Part shown: positions 1 through 12,600 of the stretch, in pieces | How positions within the stretch are numbered: the first letter of the stretch is position 1 | Layout of the letters: every line of letters begins with the position of its first letter | Source of the DNA: Sphagnum compactum | Taxonomy: Eukaryota; Bryophyta; Sphagnopsida; Sphagnales | Direction: 5' to 3' | Length of the DNA stretch: 64,000 nucleotides | Assembly (NCBI GenBank): GCA_965153455.1 | Contig: OZ234504.1 | Span: 2,852,001 to 2,916,000, forward strand | Notes under the pieces: model-generated | Told to the model about the DNA's origin: nothing | Database searches by the model: none | What the model saw: the letters and a program-made list of their open reading frames with translations, nothing else | Position numbers and translations under genes: made by a program

Positions 1-3000
1 GACATCAACGTCAAGCTCAAAAGGCTCATTTGAAGAGAGGTTTTTGGCTCACCAGCCTAGGGCTAGTGGTATTAGTTCTACTCTCTTGTCTGTAGCAACA
101 AGTACAGATTTGTAGTTCTCCCTTTGCTTTCCTAGACTCCAGGATTAGCAAGTCTGATATTTTCCCTGGTGGCAAAGCAGATGTATTGCATCTGAGTAGT
201 CACCAGTTATCTGCTTGAAGGTTATATTCAGGGTGCTGGAGGCCCCAACCACTACCCTCTATGTAGGCCTCTCTATGCCTTTGGCTTAGATGCTTGCTTA
301 TACAGGGCCAAGCTAAAATGAAATGAAATATATGGAGCTTGCTTTCACAAGCTTGTTGCAGCTTGAGTGAGCATTATTAGCTGTGCTTCTTGAGAGCTAG
401 CCAATGTCATGACTTCCCATTGCTTCCATGAATTAGAGAGACACTCAGGACAAGAGCTTTGTAATACTTGCACAAAGTCTTGAGCAGATTATTATACACT
501 TATCTACACCAACTGTAGGGAGTTGATGAAGTCAGTGGGGAGTAATGGCAGCTAGTCAATGCCATTCATGATGAGAGTGATGGTTTGATACTTTGTGAGT
601 GGCATTCACAAGGCTATGGCTGATATCATTCTTGTTGTGTTGTTTTGACTGAGCTGGAACTGAAAGAGCATTTGTTTGGTTGCCTTATATGTTTTTCTGG
701 AGTTATAGCTGCAACTACTTTCATATATATTCTCAACAATTAGCAAAATCTAATGATGGTGTGGTGATGGGTTGTGTCTTCTTTGCTATTGCAGCACAAT
801 GGCCCAGTTTTTTGTGTGTATGCAGTGTTTTCTACTCAGGCACAGTGCAGCTCTACTGGCGACAGTGGCCTGGGACTACTCCAAAGTGGTTCACCACAAA
901 GAAGGGAGTCTTGGGTGCAGGGCCAAGTGGTGTTTTTACTGGTGACATTACTGTCAGTGATGGTGGGGCACTACTTTTTGCCGGGGTTCCTGTCGCGAAT
1001 CCATCAACAGTTGTGGTATGGGAGGTGATTCCTTGGGGCCTGAATAGTCCAGGAAGCACTCAACAGGTGACTGTGAAGCCTACAGTTGGAATGCATTTTC
1101 CATTACTGGCCTCACCCCCTTCATGGCTGGGTTTTGCACCACTTGCGGCATATCTGTTGTCATGGCAAGAACAGGTTTCTGAAGAAACTAAGTTGGATGG
1201 TGAGGATTCAGTGGGCCCACTACTCCAGTGCTCAGTTGTTTCCAACTTGTCAGCTTACATTTGTCCAGAAGCATCTGCATCAATTGGATGGGGTTCTGGG
1301 GTTGTTACAACTGCCTTTGATCCCTCCAGTGGAGGGACTGCTCTTATCACAGTTATAGTCGAAGGTGAGTCTTTTGAATTCTCTTTGTGCTCACTACATC
1401 TGCTTTGATCAATAATTTTGAAGATTGGTCTGCAGTGTCTTACATTGTGTTCAACTTTAATTGTTTCTAGAAATGCATTAGGAGCTTGCACAGGAGTGTA
1501 TTGCTAGTGCATCTTCCAGGGTTTCAACTTTGTAAGAAGCTCAAGGAGCTTACAAAGTTGGAACTCAGCAAGTTCAGATCCATATTAAACAAAGGAGGAC
1601 AAATTATGGGTTTTCCCATCCTAACTTGGGATTTTGCAGGCAGGGTACTACATATCTCCAAGGGATCCAGATGCTGGGCCTTTGGTGATGGGATGGAAAA
1701 TACAAAGGTGGGAGAGTGCCCAAAAACCAGTAGTGATACATGCACTACTAGACAGTGCAGGGAGTCCACCGGCCATGATGACAACATGGACGGCAGTGGT
1801 GAACAAAACCATAAACAAGAATTTTCCATCAACCACCCAGCCTAACAACCAGCAACAACATAAGAAAAGGGATCGGCCAACAGATCCAAGGACAATAGGC
1901 AAGGCCAGTTTTTCTGCTCATGGGGGGGAAGTGGCTGTAGCGATGTTTGGAGGTGAAATTCATGTATTCTCAGGGGTGGCCTTGGCACCACTTGATGTCT
2001 TCACAGTCCACGTGATGTCCTCAAATTTAGCACCTCCAGCCTTCTCACCCACAAGTTGCTGTCTTGCCTCTGTGTGGCATGATCGCAAATCTGATACATG
2101 TGTGCTCCGCATTTTGCGGATTTTACCAGTTTCTCCATCCCCATCCTTAACATGCGACCGTCATTTAGCTGACAGGTAATTTTCACGTTCTTTTCTCTTT
2201 GAGAACCTGGACATGTTTTAGTCTTTTTGTAGTTGCTGTAGGCCTCTTCTTTTTCTGGTGATAGATCATTTGTATCAAGATATAGCCCAGTCATGGAGTG
2301 AGCCTGCACAATGCTAGTGATTGCCATGCCTTCTGCATCCATATTTCTCTTCCTCAAAGCTCCACTTGTTCTGACCAAACTAGGTGCAGTGTCTATGGAA
2401 ACAAAACTGGAGCACAAAGCGTGTTATTAATATTTCTTTTTTATAGCTGTTGAGTGCTAGCCAACATTATTCTGAGTTTTCCTGTGGCTCTGGGCAACAG
2501 AAAGTCAGGATTCAGATTTCTGTTTAATTTTTTACCCAAAATTTTGGATTATATATGTATCTACACCCACCATTAGGATCAAGGAAGTCAATGGGGAGTA
2601 ATGGCAGCTAGTCACAGCTATTCATGATGTAGTTGATGGTCTGATACTTTGTCAGTGATGCTCATAAGGTTATGACCACACCTATTCTTGTCATGTTAGT
2701 TTTGGTTTTGTTGGATCTGACATAATGGGTTACCTTCAAAGTTTTATTGGAACCAGGCTATACTGCTTTCAATCCTTTCTCTGCAATCACATATATATTG
2801 CTACTCTGTCCTTATGCCTTTTTATTGTGCTTGAATAATTTCCAACAGGATGCAACTGACCTGTATAGAACCTTAGGACCTGCAAACTGAATTGCAGTAG
2901 CTTTAGTAAAGCAGGTTTTGGTTTTGTTCACTGATTCGTAGTAGGTTTGAGGAAATCTCAGCTGCCACTTAGCAATTTTGAAGGTTCAAACAGAAAGTGG

Positions 3001-6000
3001 GTTGGATAACAGGTTTTGGTGGAGCTTGGTGAGCGAGGTAGATTGGTGGGATGCTGTTGCATGCACTCAGTGTGCTGCTGATGATGGCACTGGTACTTTT
3101 TCTGGCCTAGCAGTATGTTTGCTGTTCAGTTTTGGGTTCAGGGTTTGTGAGATTTGTCAGCATGAGCACTGTCACAAGATGTGTTCATTAGTAAGTTTGG
3201 TAGTTATAGCTTTGTTTGCATAGTATCCAGAACAGTCAAAGTTCTGAGCCTTGAATCTCCTAAAGGTTCTGGTCTGGCTGGATAGGTCACTCACTCAGGT
3301 AGTCCAACTCAGATCGTCTCCTTAAGATAGTGATTCAGGTTTTTAGTCCTGATTTCTAAACTCTGTTCTGAGGCAGTGACACATGGTCGAGTGATGGCAA
3401 TGCTGGATGCTGACTTTCACAACCTTGACCCTGCGCATCGTCAGCACTATGGCCCTGTATGCTGTTTCTCCTTTCAACCTTCTTTACCAGTTTCAGCTCC
3501 TGATGTTTACCAAGGTCTTTTCTCACAATCTATTATAGCTAGAGTACAGAATGTTGGTGCTGCTGTTCCCCAGGGGCTGAAATCTCCTGTTGGGAGGGGC
3601 ATCCAGGGCATGAAGCCTGCTCTAAACTACATGATGCAGCTCAACGTCTTTCAACGCTTGAAATCAGCAAACGCAATTTTCTTAATCTGCCCCAAGCATG
3701 TGCTGTGTGCTTGGAGCTCATAGGCTATCCAGAATCACTCTAAGGAGTTCCATTTGTTTGCAAAGTTCATTCTAAGGGGTTAATGGTTCTTATTAATGTC
3801 AGTCAAGAGACACACTCAAGCAGACTATGCTGCTGGAACATTGCTTGGGCTCCAAGTGGTTTTCTTGAGGTCTTATAATGGTTTGAACTGTCTCCTGACA
3901 TGCATGTGCTGTCTGAGACCTAGATTTCAAAGGAGTTCCCATCTTCTTTCTCAATGCTGGGTCAGTAGAGAGTGGAGGGGACTCAATGGAGATGTTTGGT
4001 GCAGGCACTTGACAGAATAAAGTGTCGGATATTGGAGGGTGTGGAAGCAGCCGACGTTCGGGTGTTGGTGTTGGACATGCAGGGACGGTTGATGTTGGAT
4101 ATGTTGGGACGTGGAATAGAGGCAGCACTAGTGAACCCATCCACACTCATTCCAGAGCCATGGCAAGCCTCCGGTGAAACACTGACAGGGCTTGGTCCTG
4201 ATGCCATGGCAGTGGATCCTGCCCTGGTCCAAGTGGTTCAGGTTCACTTCCTTCATACATCACTTCTGCTCCAGTCACATTTTCTTTCACAAAAGTCTGG
4301 AGAGGGAGATAACTTTTGTTGAGTGTGATTTGTTCCCAAAAGTAGCTACTCTTTTAGTAAGACCAGGTGGGAGGATGTCCTTGTTCATAACCTTACATAT
4401 GGTGTTGTGGCAAAGTGTTGTTGTGGAGTTTCCTCTGCATTCTTGAGTCTTGTAAGTGGGGTGCTCATTTGCCTTTTCTATTTCTTCTGTTATATTCTGT
4501 TGTTTTCTTCCTATTGTTCACACTGTTTTGCTTTTTGGTTCTTTTCCCTCTGTTTTTCTCTATGTTTTTCCCTTCTGTGGTGTAGGTGCTAGCCAGTATT
4601 ATGGCTGGGTCTTCCCTTTGCTTCTGGACTTGCAACAGAAACTCAGTACACAGGCTAGTGGTTACACTGGCTATACCCACTCTAGGGAGCTGATGATGTC
4701 AGTGGGTAAGTTGTGATAGATAAGTCACTATCATACATGTTACTGTTGATGGTCCCTGAACAAGCAAGAGACTGTCAATGTTGTTCATACTGCTAGTACC
4801 CTTCTTTGTTTTCTTCTTCCTGGTTCTTCAGTCCTTATCTGGAAGTCTTTCTTTGACTTCAAGGAAATGTTTTTTCTGCCTTGTCCTGGCTTTCTTAATC
4901 ATGAGTATAGAGATTTCTTGATACTCATGAGCTTTATTTCCTCCGCAATCTCCTAGATAAGTGTTGTGGCAGGTCATTGTCTGTGGTTACTACTGTCTCA
5001 GAATGTGTAGGATATAGCTGTAGATCCACTCAAAAGGCTTTATGGAGACCTCTGTGCAATTTGTTTGGCTTTGAAAACCCACTAATGATCTGTATACAAA
5101 ACATGCGGGGATTGAGGTGTGCAGGGATATGTGGATGCTGTATTGGATTTGGCATCTCATTTTTTAACACGATTGCGAAGGTATGCAAGCTTTTGCCGGA
5201 CTCTGGCAACAGCACATGCAGCTGCAGGCAGTGCTGCATCAACTACTCCATTACGGTCCTCTGCTGCTCCCAGTACTACCACCCTCCCTCTGGCCCCTGT
5301 GACACCTGGTATGTTTGTCTTACTTAGCTTTGAAGAGCATGAGAACAGGCAGTCATCTGTAGTGTTATATGTGTGGTCTGATGTGTCATGAAAGACTGAA
5401 ATGAACCAGGATGACAGAGCGCTGGAATGAATCCTCTAGACTCACAAAGATGTGGGGATTGCATGGGTTCCAGCTTCTATGGAGGTGCTTGAACTCTCCT
5501 CAGTGATCAATTAACTTATGTTGAACTCATATGCTCAAGGGGGCTGAAACCTTAATCCATCTCTCTATGATGCAAGATTTCTTGACTGGAGTGATCAACA
5601 GTCTCAACACTCATTGTTGCTAATGACTGACTGTTTGATACAGTCCAGGTCTGTGAATTGGCTCATGTCATCTTGAGTGAGGTGAAAAGAAAGTGGCAGG
5701 ATCTTCAGAGTTTAGGATTCAGAAAGTGGTAAAATGTTTGGGAATCCAGGGGTGCAGACAGGGACAACAAGCAATGGTGGAACAGCACAAGTGCAAGCAT
5801 GGGTACAAGGAGCCATAGCCAAAATCAGTGGCACAACCACTAGTGCTGAGAGTCCTGCATCTGCTGCAATGTCAAGCACTAATGTTGTAGGCCCAGTTGG
5901 GCCCCTTCCATTGAGTGTTAGTACTGCAAATTTCCCAGGGACTCCTGCAGTGCGCCTTATTGGTGATTGCCACTTCCTACACAGGTTGTGCCAATTACTC

Positions 6001-7901
6001 CTCTTTTGTCTGATTTTTCGGAAACGTCAGTTGCTTCGATTTGTAGGAGGGGTGGCTGGGCGGACTGGTGAGACAGTCAATAAGGTAGGGCCAGTGAAAG
6101 AGGAGGCCATGGCTGGAGTCCGAAGCTCTCCAGCCACTGTTGTCAAAGTGGAGGACGGGGGTCAAATTGTGAACCGCAGCACAGGCACCATCACAAAAGG
6201 ATCAGATGAGGTTGCCAACCCTCGATTGGCCCGGGTGGGTAATGGAAATTGTGGTCAGGGCTATTCATCAGAAGAGGTGAGTAGTGTGGATTTTTTAACC
6301 CTCAACCTTGTTGCCCCATTTTGTTCTGTACTCTTTTGCTGGGAAAGAAGCTTATGCAGTTTATGTTTTACAACATGTTGGGGTTTCTGTGAGATCTTTG
6401 GATAAGCTATTTAGAGGACCATCTAGTGCAGCAACAGAACTGCTCATACAGTGATGATGCTTGACGGCAAAGTTTTGGGGTGTTTTGCAGGTGAAGAATT
6501 TGTTTCTGGTGTTAGTAGATTTATGCAAGAAAACAGCACAGCTGCCACATCCACTGCCAAAGTCACAAGTAGGAAACAACACTCCCACTCCACAACTGCA
6601 CTTCATTGATGGCCAGTTCAATGTGGCTCCTGAAGTTGTGGAAGCTTCGCTTGGACCTCATATGCAAGTTTGTAACCAAACCTACAACTTGCCTAAACTA
6701 GATCTTCAGTTCACAACACCATAAGCTTAATCTTATGTTGACAGGATGTTTATTTTGGTAGGTTTTAGTTACTGTCATTGTCCCTTCTGCAATTGAACCT
6801 TTGGAGATAAAAAGGTGGAATCAACTGCAAATAACCATGTTGTCCTTAGAAATCTTGTCACCCATCCCAAAAGGCAGGCATTTTGCTGCTGTGGAAGAAG
6901 TGTAACAATTTATCATGCCACACTAGAGTTCATGAGTCATTTGGAAATGTATTATCTGTGGCTGAACATTGGTGAAGAAATCTCTGCCCGCATTGTTTCA
7001 AACAGAGACAGGGTCCTGAATCAATTTGAGAGAACAGCTTTGTTGTAAGCCATTTGTGTTATGACAAAGAATTTATGACAGGACAGTTGGATCTTGTCAG
7101 GAAGGATGTTGATTATAGTGACTTGAGCTGCCAGACAGAAGAATAATCCCTGAGATATAGCCCTGATGTTGGAAAACCAGATTTTCTTACAAACCAGATG
7201 CAACTATGTTACTGACAGTATGTTTGGTTGTGATTGAAAGAATTTGCCACGTCCAAGGGGGGCTGATACTGCTGGCTTGCTGATGCGGGAGCTGGAGCTG
7301 CACCCTCCTTCAGAGGAATGGAACCGTCGAACATTGTCAGGTGGCCCATGGTTAGGCATGTTGGAGGCAGAAGCAGAGGCAGAAATGGAGGCAGTTGAGA
7401 ATCTGGACCCCAATCCTATTGAATTGTGGCCAAGGAAACGGAGAAGAATGGAGCATGATGCTGGATTTGGGTTGCGCACAGCAGTAGGTCTAGGCAGCTT
7501 TTCTAACCTACTTGGATCACGCCATGATGTCATCACCTCAGTCTGGAAAGCAGCTCAGCATGGCATTTGGCACAAGGTTTTCTCTCTACCTTGTACTTGT
7601 TGTGCACACACCCACAGGTCTGGATTGTCTTATAGAGACATTTATAAATGTTGTGAATTCAATGTACCTGCAAAACTGACATTATTTCCTGGGAACCATT
7701 TTGGTTGGTTTAGAAGATGATTTGGTGTTTAATACTTGGTCTCTCTGTTGACAGTGTTTGCGATGTGGGAGGCAAACATCATCTTTGTCCACAGCCAGTA
7801 ATGTTGCAGTGCCAAGCCCAACAGTCAGGGAGATGTGGGCAGGACGATGGGCTTTTGGATGCCCCATGTGCGGTGGCCGATGGTGCCGATTCATAGCTTG
7901 A
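1..7901 (+). CDS. MED16: Mediator complex subunit 16 (MED16/SFR6), 5'-partial, 11 exons in window
   Basis: Tail-module subunit of Mediator, which links DNA-bound activators to RNA polymerase II in the nucleus; in Arabidopsis (SFR6) it supports cold, iron and defence responses. Exons with GT-AG borders and matching phases: <1-68, 795-1364, 1644-2175, 3013-3092, 3377-3456, 4005-4241, 5125-5308, 5750-6276, 6491-6667, 7241-7576, 7755-7901. Together they give about 978 residues ending in TGA, against nearly 1280 in Arabidopsis, so roughly the first 300 lie left of the window. Exon-by-exon similarity to plant MED16 is clear, for example KGVLGAGPSG, FDFSAHGGE-like SAHGGEVAVA, FWWSLVSEVDWWDAV, IKCRILEG, FPGTPAVRLIGDCHFLHRLC, GADTAGLLMRELELHPPSEE. 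The last exon carries two CxxC pairs (CLRC and CPMC), the conserved C-terminal zinc ribbon. No frameshift or internal stop was seen. The first exon piece (1-68) is short but joins in frame to the next. Identity is very secure; individual splice sites are predictions. Confidence 0.95.
390..4700 (+). repeat. Dispersed repeat copied into three MED16 introns
   Basis: Three introns of the MED16 gene hold diverged copies of one sequence: about 390-660, about 2450-2720, and a shorter piece at about 4586-4740. Shared landmarks in order are GCTAGCCA, TATCTACACC (or a close variant), GTCAGTGGGGAGTAATGGCA (copy 1, one base different in copy 2), and TTTGATACTTTGT. The coordinates given span all three copies and the exons between them. 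Family unknown; no coding capacity was seen. Confidence 0.6.
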
Positions 7902-9729
7902 ATACTTTGTATTATTCTTCTTTTGTAGGTTGGCAATTCCTTTGGTAGTGCTCCAGTAGTGCAATTTGGAAGGTACTCTTGTGTTCTATCTGAAGCTTCA
8001 TTAACTCCAACTTCTAGGGCACTAAGACTATTCTTCTGTTGTTGGTAACTTTCAACCTTCAAGTCTCCAAACTACCAGGTGAGCAGGATAGATAGATGTG
8101 GTGAACAGTTTAGCTTGTGACTCAAAAGGTTGTGAAGTGATGAAATTGTCCAAAACTTCACATTCAGCAATCAGGTATTGACTCATTAGCAAATGCTAAA
8201 TTGGCTATATTTTCAGGATCAATGGTTCTGAAAAACATGACTAATTGGGTTGTGAAAGAGGGGTCTAGGGTATGAAGTGTGTGCTCAATAGTTTTTGGAG
8301 CATTCTGCATTGGCGACCATGGTTGACATGGTCACAATGGCTAATTGCCAGTGCAGAAGACTCCAAGTTCCCTTCATATTGTTGTTGTACAGAATGTTCT
8401 CCAATTGTAAAGTGCATGTGTTAAGGCAATTCTTGCATAGGAATGGCAATGTCTTGCATGTGTTGGAGGTGAAGTTGTAAAGGCCTTGATTATGGGTGAG
8501 TACGGTTTAAAGACTGGAACTCACCTTTAACTGCATGTGAGAAATTGGAAGAGTTTTTGCTGTGATATGCCCCCAGCAAACAGTGACACATTTACAAATT
8601 GGCATGGCAAATAGCCTTTAGTTACATGTAAGGTCAATTTGTTTGTCTGGAGGTAAACAATGTTCTGATCTTCTATTTATTTTCCACAGATGTTGACTGA
8701 ATTGCTTGTTTTAGGAATACACTTCCTTGGTGATATCGGCCTTGCTTTAAACCAAAGCTTGTCCAGCATTCTTTTTCAATAGACACTGTTATCCTTTAGC
8801 AGAGCTTTCTCCTGTTCTTGCATAGCAAAATTACAAAACCCTGAAACACATATGGTGCGCCAGACACAAACTCTAGAGCAGTTTTTCAACAGTAAAATTG
8901 CTGCACTAGTTTTCAGGGAGATCTATTATGAAAACTTGCAAGACTAACAAGAGCAAGAACTCTAAAGCCAGATTTCATTTTTCTTTGTGTTAACATTCTC
9001 AGGACGTCATGTATTCCAGTACTACATAAAATTTATGTTGATCCACCTCAAAGCACAAGGCAACAACAGATAATGTACTAACCAAAAAAATTCCAGCCTA
9101 GTCATTTACGACAGGGGCTTCCATTTGTATGGGGCAAAGTGAGTTTCTGAGCTTAAAGTACAACCATGGGGAAAAAGCAATCATGTAATTCTTGTAAGAC
9201 CAAAAACCTCACATCTCCAAAAAGTTTCACCCAGAAAATGACTAAGATCAACATTATACACCCTAAATACAGCTAGCTGTTGCTTGCAGGCTGCAAGTGT
9301 ATTTCCAGATATTTCCAGCATGAACAAATTGTGAGCCATGCCACAGCTACAATTCAAGGGAGAAAAGAGTCTCTGGTGTGTGACAAGCAAATTGTGATGG
9401 AAGTGAAATCAGCGAAGTTATCCTGCTTCCACACTGCTGGCTCTTTCTTTAAGTAGAGCCACACACAATTAGATGCTACCAGAGTGAACATATAACATAC
9501 TTGTCACTATTCTTCATACAACAAATGCCCATATTTCCTAAGCAGAGATTGTGCTGCAGCAAAGTTCAACCCATGGATGATACTTTGATACTGGAGAGGA
9601 TCAAATAAGACTCACAAGTACAAGTTGTAAAACGGTGCTCACTTGGTGTTACTACTCACATCAGGCCCCCAGCTGCAAATCCACATGTTAATGCATAGAT
9701 TCACTGAGTCATGGTCTGCCATCTGAAAA
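7902..9729. other. Convergent intergenic region between MED16 and the AT-hook gene
   Basis: No protein gene is supported here. It should hold the 3' untranslated ends of MED16 (from the left) and of the minus-strand AT-hook gene (from the right). Open frames are short and show no recognisable family. Confidence 0.5.
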
Positions 9730-10362
9730 TTATTGCAATACAGAGGGTACAGCAGAGGCAGATGGCACAGTAGCATTTGGCAAAACCACTGCAGCAGGTC
9801 CACGCACTGCTAGGCCAGAGGACAAAGAAGAAGGAACAAGAGGAGCTCCAGGAACTGCAGGAGCTTGAGGTTGGGGAATCATCTCATGTCTCATCACAAA
9901 CCTAACTGTTGGTGCAATATCATTTACCTTGGAAACAGGTAAAGACAACCCAGGTCCAAAGACTGCACCGTGAAGAATAGTATCAGTATTCCCAACCCTC
10001 ACACTCAAGAGGTAACCAGCATCAAAAGACCCATCCAATACCCCAGTCACTGGCTGGCCTATGAGAGTTGCATCAACAATGGCTGCAGCTACCAATTCAC
10101 CTTTCTTCTTCCGTATCCTTTTGGGCTTGGCATCATCAGACTTCTTTGGTGTTGAAGCTTCAACAGATTTCGTAGGTGTAGATTTTTGAGGTGTGATACC
10201 TTCTCCACTACTCTCCATACCAGCAACTTCACTTTTTCGAGGACGTCCACGCCGCCGCTTTGGAGGTGGCTGTGATTTGGCATCAGCCTTCATCTCAGAT
10301 CTTTCTTTTCTAGCTTCTGAAGTATCTGGAATACCTGAACTGCTTAAATCTTTGACCACCAT
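9730..10362 (-). CDS. AT-hook motif protein (At5g54930-like)
   Basis: Probable nuclear DNA-binding protein of 210 residues from the first clear ATG. Residues 35-43 read KRRRGRPRK, a classical AT-hook with its GRP core that binds the minor groove of AT-rich DNA. Residues about 45-90 are a low-complexity Ser/Thr/Lys-rich stretch ending in KRIRKKK. Residues about 92-162 form a conserved block including GVLDGSFDAGYLLSVRVGN, which I recall from small plant proteins annotated only as AT-hook motif-containing; it is not the PPC domain of AHL proteins. The tail is Pro/Ala/Val-rich. The ATG may be internal: a 30-nt upstream segment (10468-10497, minus) is bordered by AG and GT, encodes EVPDVEQLQK, and joins in frame if the acceptor is the AG directly before the ATG. 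The family function is not established, so only DNA binding is claimed. Confidence 0.75.
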   Translation of the reverse strand: MVVKDLSSSGIPDTSEARKERSEMKADAKSQPPPKRRRGRPRKSEVAGMESSGEGITPQKSTPTKSVEASTPKKSDDAKPKRIRKKKGELVAAAIVDATLIGQPVTGVLDGSFDAGYLLSVRVGNTDTILHGAVFGPGLSLPVSKVNDIAPTVRFVMRHEMIPQPQAPAVPGAPLVPSSLSSGLAVRGPAAVVLPNATVPSASAVPSVLQ

Positions 10363-10467
10363 CTCATATCATGATCTCAATAGTAGTTGTTGTAGGACCA
10401 CAACCTGAATCGGCTTTGCAGAATAGTTACAAGAACAGATTGGTCCTGTGGGGACTAGGTTTAATAC

Positions 10468-10497
10468 CTTCTGCAATTGCTCAACATCAGGAACTTC
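10468..10497 (-). other. Candidate small upstream exon of the AT-hook gene
   Basis: On the minus strand the segment is preceded by GACAG and followed by GTATTAAACC. It encodes EVPDVEQLQK and would read in frame into the 10362 ATG if the intron ends at the AG immediately before that ATG. A further possible exon lies at about 10740-10795 (minus, ends before GTAAGA). If translated, the true start of the protein is upstream of the annotated one; otherwise these are untranslated leader exons. Confidence 0.4.
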
Positions 10498-10499
10498 CT

Positions 10500-12600
10500 G
10501 TCAACATTAAAACCAATTGAAGCATTGTCAGATTAAAGGTAAAACAGACTACTATTGAGATACAAGCCACAAAAGAAGATATGTAACCTGATACCACATA
10601 TAGAAAACAGAAAGCACTAAATGTCTGGTGCATTGTCATTGCACAATCACATTCAGGAACCATATATAAATATGTGCAAAACTTGATACCAACAAAAAGT
10701 AGAAAGCAAGTGGAGAGTATGATTTTTCTTACCAAACCATTACCCTGTTCTCCATAACCAAGATGCTCAAACCCATATCCTCATCTGCTCATTTCAAGAT
10801 CCCATCTGCAAGCATCATGAGATCATAAACAATGTGAGATTTAACATTCCACATCAAAAATCAGATAACATGAATGATAAAATGATAAATCAGATAAAAT
10901 GACTGATAACAGAGATTTTACCAAAGAAACTCAAGACTTCAATCCATTCCTGAGAACAAAAATCATCTCTAGAGGTACCTCCTGTAGCAGCACTTAGCAC
11001 CAAATGTAGACAGGCAAGGGATGAAGTCTGAAGAGGCAATCTACAATATCTTCACAGTTGTGCAAAAAACATGACAAAACACAGTCCTAACAAACAAAAC
11101 ACAGATGTAACCAACAAGCTGAACAGGTAAAAAACATGCAACCCAACTCTCTTTGCCTACCCAAAGCTCATTCCACAAAGCAGCTGCAGCAATTCAGGAA
11201 GAAACTCTGCAAATGGAAAAGCAGCAGTAGAAGAAGTATTCAAGACCCATGACTGCAACATTGACAAGCACATGAGGGCTCCACCGACCTGAAGGCTCTG
11301 CATGCAACTGGGATTTCTGCAAACCCATTGGCGAGGCTTCTGAGCTTCATCAACTGCAGAAAACAGATATTCAGGAATGGCGTTGAAGAGGAGCACAAGA
11401 GCATGATGCACACAGCAAAGGAAGAACTCGAGAAGCTCTTCATGCTTGCTATTCAAGTGCAAGCATATAAGCCAAAGCTTACGACAATAGGAGTCGTTCA
11501 AAGACACAGTTTTTGCTTCATGCAAGGTGAGGAGCAATGAACGCAAACAGACTCTAAAGAAGAGCACGCCGGCTTCGAATAGCATTGTCGGAAGACTGTC
11601 CACATGGTGATAGACATGGACACAGTCGACAGCAGCCGCCTGTGCAAAGGATAGAGGAGTTGCAAACACGACGTCTCCTCCATCCTGCGGAAAACTACAA
11701 ACCTCCTTGACCAGCACTCTCACAGGAATCACATGCACACGAAAAACAGAAGTGTAAACTGTGGAATGCACTCACAAGACCAAACCCAACAACAACAGAA
11801 ACACAAAACCTTCCTTCTGCATGCAAACGGGTTTCAAAGAACCAGAGCTTTACACAGCAATCACTTCAAACGAAAACCCAAGGAAAATCAAATCCTGAGC
11901 ATCAGCAGGGCTTTTAACAGAACAATCATTTCACACAAACCCAAACCTGAGCATCAGAGCTTTACAGAGCAATCGCTTCATGGAAAACCCAAAAACTGAG
12001 CATCATCGGAGCATTTCAGAGAAATCACTTCGAGAAAAACCCCAACAGCAGAAATTGATTGCATGAAAAAGCTTGCATCATTTGGACAAGAAACCCCTAA
12101 GCAAACGATGAAAACTCCAGCAACCCAACAAAGCACTTCAGAGCTTAACAGAGCAATCACTTCATGGAAAACCCAAAACCAGAAATTGCTTGCATGAAAA
12201 AGCTTACACCATTTGGCCAAGCAAACCCAGAGCAAAAATGATGAAGACTCCAAAAACCCAACAATACACTGAACTTGTTATCAGAGCTTTTCAGAGCCAC
12301 CACTTCATGGAAAACCCAAAACCAGAAATTGCTTGAATGAAAGACCTTGCATCATTTGGTCAAGAAAACCAAAACCAAAATGATGAAAACTCTCTAACAA
12401 CCCAAAAAAAAAAAAAAAAAACAACACTAAACTTTTGTAATGCAAGAAATTTGCCACAAAGAAAAGCCTGAAATGAAAACCAGTTGTTGTTGAAGCCAAC
12501 AAAACAGAACCAGAAAAAAACATTCTATACAGAACTCTAAGAAAGAAAAGCAGAACTACTTACAACAACAAAAGCAATTGTGCTCCCAAAATGGGTTCTC
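10500..12600 (-). other. Leader/upstream region of the AT-hook gene with an unassigned open frame
   Basis: The region is less AT-rich than the DNA to its right and probably contains the leader introns and promoter of the minus-strand AT-hook gene. A 204-codon minus-strand open frame (11157-11771) begins with GTG rather than ATG, is rich in Leu/Phe/Cys/Val and matches no family I recognise. A poly-A/T run lies at about 12402-12420. Confidence 0.35.
11840..12400. repeat. Irregular tandem repeat (CTTCATGGAAAACCCAAA units)
   Basis: A block containing CAGAGC..., CACTTCATGGAAAACCCAAA, AGAAATTGCTTGCATGAAA, and CATTTGG(A/C/T)CAAG recurs with spacers of differing length. The landmark CTTCA/CTTCG starts at about 11864, 11976, 12028, 12160 and 12303, so spacing varies (52-143 bp). 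It lies just upstream of the AT-hook gene leader. Confidence 0.7.

Noticed and set aside
680-794. Upstream extension of the MED16 open frame from the ATG at 680
   Set aside because: Sequence before 795 is intron: a CAG acceptor at 792-794 joins in phase to the exon ending at 68, and the resulting junction matches plant MED16.
11157-11771. 204-codon minus-strand open frame as a gene
   Set aside because: It starts with GTG, has no recognisable domain, no splice context and overlaps a plus-strand frame; kept only as an unassigned frame in the leader region.
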